Below are positions 60,065-64,000 of a stretch of DNA of 64,000 bases, piece by piece. A program made the translations under genes and the position numbers. The DNA is from Bradyrhizobium huanghuaihaiense. GTDB taxonomy: Bacteria > Pseudomonadota > Alphaproteobacteria > Rhizobiales > Xanthobacteraceae. Location: assembly GCF_007830635.1 (NCBI RefSeq), contig NZ_VLLA01000023.1, positions 1 to 64,000 of the forward strand. The letters are read 5' to 3'. Numbering within the stretch: position 1 is the first letter of the stretch; every line of letters begins with the position of its first letter. The notes under the pieces were generated by a model, which saw only the letters and a program-made list of their open reading frames with translations, was not told the origin of the DNA and ran no database searches.

Positions 60065-63000
60065 TCACGCCACGTTCTGGTCGAGAATGTCCACCGCCTC
60101 GGCGAGGCTCACCGACACCAGCTGCGACACGCCGCGCTCGGCCATGGTGACGCCGAACAGCCGGTTCATCCGCGCCATCGTGATCGGATTGTGGGTGATG
60201 ATGATGAAGCGCGTGTCGGTCGAGCCGGTCATCTCGTGCAAGAGGTTGCAGTAGCGTTCGACGTTGTGATCGTCGAGCGGCGCGTCGACTTCGTCCAGCA
60301 CGCAGATCGGCGAAGGGTTGGTCAAGAACACGGCGAAGATCAGCGCCATCGCGGTCAGCGCCTGCTCACCGCCCGAGAGCAGCGACAGCGTCTGCGGCTT
60401 CTTGCCCGGCGGCTTTGCGATGATCTCGAGACCGGCTTCCAGCGGATCGTCGCTCTCGATCAGGTGCAGCGCGGCCTCGCCGCCGCCGAACAACTCGACG
60501 AACAGGCGCTTGAAGTGGTTGTTGACGACCTCGAACGAGGTCAGCAGCCGCTCGCGGGCCTCCTTGTTGAGGCTCTGGATGCCCTGGCGCAGCCGCTTGA
60601 TGGCTTCGACCAGGTCGTCGCGTTCGGTGACGAGACCGGTGTGCTGGGTCTCGACCTCGCGCAGCTCTTCCTCGGCGCGCAAATTGACGGCGCCAAGGCG
60701 CTCGCGGTCGCGACGCATCTTTTCGAGGTCTTCCTCGATGTCGTGCAGCGGCGGCAGCTCCGCGCCCGGCTCGATCTCGGCGAGGCCGGCAACGGCCTGC
60801 GGCTCGACCTCGAGCATGTCGCGGATCTCGCGCTCGATGTCCTCCAGGCGGCGGCGGGCGCCTTCCATGCGCTCCTCGGCGCGCGCGGTGGCCTCGCGCG
60901 AGCTGGAGAGCGCTTCGAGCGTCAGCTTGGCGACGCGGTCGGTCTCGGCCATCGCGGTTTCCGCGGTGGCGAGTGCGTCGGCGGCCATGCGGCGGTCGTT
61001 CTCGGCGTATTCGATCTCGGTGATCAGCGCGCTGCGCTTCTCGGCGAACACTTGCGGCGCGTTTTCGAGATCGCTGCGCTCGATCGTGAGCTCGGCGATA
61101 CGGGCCTGGATGGTGTCGATGTGCGAGGCCGCGCTTTCCTTGCGGTTCGCCCACTCGGTGCGCTCGGCGAGGATCGCCTGCACGCGGCGATCGGCAAGCT
61201 CGGCCTCGCGCGCCAATGCCTGCGCCTCGGCGCGGACCTGGGCGGCCATGCGGCGATGAGCCTCGATGTCGCTGCGGACGGCGGCGAGGCGGGTCTCGGT
61301 GTCTTCGCTCGACGGCAGCTCGGAGATGCCGGCCTCGGCGTATTCGTAGGCGGCCTCGGCCTCGGCACGGTCGGCGGCGAGACGGCTGTGCGCTTCCGAC
61401 AGCGTCGCCTTGCGGGCGGCGTGGCGGCTGATCTCGCGCTCGGCGGTGGCGTGACGCTCGCGCGCGACGTTCAGCTCGCGCTGCGCGGCACGCCAGGCTT
61501 CGCGGCTTGCACCTTCGGTGCTCGCGGCCATCTGCAATTCGGACTCGGCATTCTCCAGCGCCTGACGCTTGATCTGCGCGTCGATGCGGGCCTGCTCCAG
61601 CTCGTTCTCGATGTCGACGAGGCGGGCGCGCTCGGCAAGGCGGCGCGCCGCGCCGGTCGGGGCATGCGCCGCGGCGACAAAACCGTCCCAGCGCCAGACG
61701 TCGCCCTCGGGCGAGACCAGCCGCTGGCCGGTCTTGAGCTGCGAGACCAGCTCGGCGCCGCGCTCGCGCGGCACCACGCCGATCTGGGCGAGGCGGCGGG
61801 CCAGCTCGGCAGGCGCCTGCACATGGTTGGAGAGCGGAACGGCGCCTTCGGGCAGCTCCGGATCGCCTTCGGTGTGTCCGACATTGGTCCAGCGCATCGG
61901 CGCCGACGGGTCGATCGGCGCGTCGAGATCGTCGCCGAGCGCGGCGCCGATCGCCTTTTCAAAACCCTTGTCGACGGTGATGCCGTCGATGATCGGCGGC
62001 CACAGATTCTTGGTCTCGCCGTTGACGATCTTGGAGATCGTGCGCGCCTCGGTCTCGAGGCGCTGCACGCGCTTGTCGGCTTCGTTCAGCGGCGAGCGCG
62101 AGGATTCCAGCGTCTGGCGTGCCGCGACGTGGGCGGCTTCGCTCGCCTGCGCCGCGGCTTCCGAAGCCGCCAGCGTCTGCTCCGCGGTCTCGACCAGAGC
62201 GGTCAGCTCGTCGAGATCGCCGAAGCCGCCGGTCGCTTCAGTGAGCTTCTGCTCTTCGGCGGTGACGTTCGCGATCTCCTGGTCGAGCCGGGCGAGCTTG
62301 TCGCGATGGGTGCGGACGTTGGCCTCGAGCTGGTTGCGCTTGGCGGTGAGGTCGGCGAGCGCGGTGGTGAGCTCGGCGAATTGCTGCTCGGTCTCGGTCA
62401 GCACCGCCTCGGCTTCGCCGACGCGCTCGTCGACGCCGGAGCGCTTCTCGACGCGCGACTTGATCTCTTCCTTCAGCTCGGCGTCTTCGGTGTCGAGCCG
62501 TTGCAGCGCGACGTCGGCGTCCATGGTTTGTTGCTGAGCACGGGAAATGTCGCCTTCGAACTGCGCGAGGCGGCGCTCGAGTTCGGCGACACGCTCCTTG
62601 GCGCGCTCTTCCTCGCGGTCGAGCAGCTCGCGGGCATTGGTCAGGCGCTGGAGGCCGGCGGCAGCGCGCGCTTCGGCATCGCGCAGCGCCGGCATTTCGG
62701 CGGCGCGGATCGCCTGGATGCGGGCGGCTTCAGCCTGGTGCTGGGTGCGCTCGGCCATCTCGCGCACCGCGAGATCATGGGTCTGGCCGGATTCGTTGAC
62801 GTCCGCATGGGCGCCGATCCAGCGCAGATGGAACAGGGTGGCTTCGGCCTTGCGGACCTTGGCCGCGACCTCGCGGTAGCGCACGGCCTGGCGAGCCTGC
62901 TTCTTCAGGCCTTCCATCTGGCCCGAGAGCTGGCCGATCACGTCCTCGACGCGGGTGAGATTGGTTTCGGCGGCCTTCAGGCGCAGCTCGGCCTCGTGGC

Positions 63001-63529
63001 GGCGGGCGTGCAAGCCGGCGACGCCGGCGGCGTCTTCCAGCACGCGGCGACGCTGCTCGGGCTTGGCCTGGATGATCTCGCCGATCTTGCCCTGGTGGAC
63101 GAGGGCCGGCGAGCGCGCGCCGGTGGCGGCATCGGCGAACAGGATCTGCACGTCGCGGGCGCGCACGTCGCGGCCGTTGATGCGGTAGACCGAGCCGGCC
63201 TCGCGCTCGATGCGGCGGGAGATTTCGAGCAGCTGGCTGTCGTTCATCGCCGCCGGCGCGGTGCGATCGGCGTTGTCGATCGTCATCGTCACTTCGGCGT
63301 GGTTGCGCGCGGGGCGGTTGCCGGAGCCGGCAAAGATCACCGCGTCCATGTCGGCGGCGCGCAAGCTCTTGTACGACGTTTCACCCATCGCCCAGCGCAG
63401 CGCTTCGACGAGATTCGACTTGCCGCAGCCGTTGGGACCGACCACGCCGGTCAGGCCGGGCTCGATGACGAAGTCCGTGGGCTCAACGAAGGACTTGAAG
63501 CCGTGAAGTCGCAGGCGGGTGATTTTCAT
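60065..63529 (-). CDS. smc: Chromosome segregation protein SMC
   Basis: The protein has 1154 residues from ATG 63527-63529 (MKITRLRLHGFKSF). The N-terminal ATPase half has Walker A GPNGCGKSN. Two long coiled coils flank the hinge (about 520-640, GAALGDDLDAPIDPS). The C-terminal half carries the LSGGEQALTAMALIFA signature and Walker B CVLDEVDAPLDD. With ScpA and ScpB it forms a ring that organises the chromosome. A DsbA-like gene lies upstream on the same strand. Confidence 0.96.
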   Translation of the reverse strand: MKITRLRLHGFKSFVEPTDFVIEPGLTGVVGPNGCGKSNLVEALRWAMGETSYKSLRAADMDAVIFAGSGNRPARNHAEVTMTIDNADRTAPAAMNDSQLLEISRRIEREAGSVYRINGRDVRARDVQILFADAATGARSPALVHQGKIGEIIQAKPEQRRRVLEDAAGVAGLHARRHEAELRLKAAETNLTRVEDVIGQLSGQMEGLKKQARQAVRYREVAAKVRKAEATLFHLRWIGAHADVNESGQTHDLAVREMAERTQHQAEAARIQAIRAAEMPALRDAEARAAAGLQRLTNARELLDREEERAKERVAELERRLAQFEGDISRAQQQTMDADVALQRLDTEDAELKEEIKSRVEKRSGVDERVGEAEAVLTETEQQFAELTTALADLTAKRNQLEANVRTHRDKLARLDQEIANVTAEEQKLTEATGGFGDLDELTALVETAEQTLAASEAAAQASEAAHVAARQTLESSRSPLNEADKRVQRLETEARTISKIVNGETKNLWPPIIDGITVDKGFEKAIGAALGDDLDAPIDPSAPMRWTNVGHTEGDPELPEGAVPLSNHVQAPAELARRLAQIGVVPRERGAELVSQLKTGQRLVSPEGDVWRWDGFVAAAHAPTGAARRLAERARLVDIENELEQARIDAQIKRQALENAESELQMAASTEGASREAWRAAQRELNVARERHATAEREISRHAARKATLSEAHSRLAADRAEAEAAYEYAEAGISELPSSEDTETRLAAVRSDIEAHRRMAAQVRAEAQALAREAELADRRVQAILAERTEWANRKESAASHIDTIQARIAELTIERSDLENAPQVFAEKRSALITEIEYAENDRRMAADALATAETAMAETDRVAKLTLEALSSSREATARAEERMEGARRRLEDIEREIRDMLEVEPQAVAGLAEIEPGAELPPLHDIEEDLEKMRRDRERLGAVNLRAEEELREVETQHTGLVTERDDLVEAIKRLRQGIQSLNKEARERLLTSFEVVNNHFKRLFVELFGGGEAALHLIESDDPLEAGLEIIAKPPGKKPQTLSLLSGGEQALTAMALIFAVFLTNPSPICVLDEVDAPLDDHNVERYCNLLHEMTGSTDTRFIIITHNPITMARMNRLFGVTMAERGVSQLVSVSLAEAVDILDQNVA

Positions 63530-63747
63530 AAGCACGCATCTCTGTTGGCAGGCGCGAATCCCCCTGCCGGGACAATACCATGGAAGGCAGTGTCGCTATC
63601 CGGGGCGAGTCGCGCGAGGCGCCTCATGCGGCTGGACAATGGCCGCGGTGCGCCGCGAGGGCAACCGGCGAAAGCCGCTTTTCCCAAGGGATTTATGCCG
63701 GGAAAGATACGGCTTTCGAGATGCGAATCAGGATCTTGACGAGCGAA
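63530..63747. other. Gap upstream of smc
   Basis: 218 bases with no gene that I can support. It contains short GC-rich runs but no clear promoter box or terminator. Confidence 0.5.
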
Positions 63748-64000
63748 TCAGCTCTTCAGCAGCGGGTTGATCTTCTTGGCGAACTCCTCGAACGAGGCCT
63801 CGCCCTTGATCTTCTCGCCGTTGATGAAGAAGGTCGGCGTCGAATCCACCTTCAACACGTCGCTGGCATATTTCTGGTCGGCGGCGATCTTGTCGAGCAG
63901 CGCCTGGTCCTTCAGGCAGGCTTCGACCTGCTGCTGGGTGAGGCCGGCCTGCTTGCCGATCCGTGTCAGGGTCTCGGTGGTGTTCTTCAACACCCAGTCG
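63748..64000 (-). CDS. DsbA-family thiol:disulphide oxidoreductase, C-terminal part (cut by window end)
   Basis: The frame runs to the window edge; about 84 residues are visible. The end of the DsbA fold is seen: helices (LKNTTETLTRIGKQAGL, QQVEACLKDQALLDKI) followed by the conserved cis-Pro strand STPTFFINGEKIKG and the last helix. The CxxC active site must lie beyond base 64000. It should be periplasmic. DsbA-like genes upstream of smc are common in this group. Confidence 0.87.
   Translation of the reverse strand, partial: DWVLKNTTETLTRIGKQAGLTQQQVEACLKDQALLDKIAADQKYASDVLKVDSTPTFFINGEKIKGEASFEEFAKKINPLLKS

Noticed and set aside
60191..63739. Long open frame on the plus strand opposite smc (about 1180 codons)
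   Set aside because: High-GC third positions keep antisense frames open. The protein is low-complexity Ala/Gly/Arg with no family features, and smc is certain on the other strand.
1..64000. tRNA or rRNA genes
   Set aside because: I looked for CCA ends, T-loop GTTCGA-type patterns and conserved rRNA stretches and found none that fit a full tRNA or rRNA.

Overview
The window looks like chromosomal DNA of a Bradyrhizobium-type alphaproteobacterium. The base composition is high-GC. Cytochrome b and c1 are fused in one gene (fbcH), and trpE and trpG are fused behind a leader peptide. A ScfR-type regulator faces isocitrate lyase. Many gaps carry the short palindromic mosaic repeats usual in that genus. 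Genus is inferred from these traits, not from any search.

Layout. 1-350 is the 3' end of a group II intron (end of the maturase ORF plus domains V/VI). 481-7221 (minus) holds an Old Yellow Enzyme reductase, a DUF1993 protein, an MltB-type transglycosylase and a two-gene beta-glucan-synthase-like operon (membrane fusion protein, then a PilZ glycosyltransferase). 7508-11460 has HtpX, a TPR protein, a lysine-rich protein, an exported HExxH protein and an ABM-like protein. 11636-15185 is the ScfR/aceA glyoxylate-shunt locus with a DUF4170 gene. 15382-21701 is mixed: metallophosphoesterase, Nudix, GT2 glycosyltransferase, two GNAT proteins, methyltransferase and a GT-C-like membrane protein. 21857-24870 is a probable Zur-controlled zinc-uptake operon (DUF2946 protein and ZnuD-like receptor) behind a near-perfect palindrome. 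25236-32203 is a MoxR/DUF58/DUF4159/membrane-protein operon. 32467-36064 is a tightly overlapping run: DUF1285, Nudix CoA pyrophosphatase, DUF6111, CCA-adding enzyme and TauE/SafE. 36130-42502 reads as a lower-GC accessory segment: TonB-C protein, class III cyclase with TolB-like and TPR regions, transglycosylase, second-type DapD, and small exported proteins. 42797-46559 has DUF2158, a HAD hydrolase, hemF and trmL-queE-queD. 46841-49497 is petA-fbcH. 49759-54175 has dienelactone hydrolase, an exported protein, trpL/trpE(G) and apt. 54191-64000 (minus) has a GIY-YIG protein, two ParA-like ATPases, an M48 protease with LemA, a DUF protein, Rsm22, SMC and a DsbA-like protein cut by the window end.

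Themes. Most genes are housekeeping: respiration, tryptophan, haem, queuosine, tRNA maturation and chromosome segregation. The most informative regulatory sequences are the Zur-like operator (24848-24870), tandem 9-bp TTTACAAAA units between scfR and aceA (13129-13146), and a leaderless trpL with attenuator (51141-51250). I found no CRISPR array, rRNA or tRNA gene. No wholly new system stands out. The best leads are the beta-glucan-synthase-like pair, the twin ParA-like ATPases without ParB, a 20-bp duplication beside a receptor-gene relic, and the lower-GC segment.
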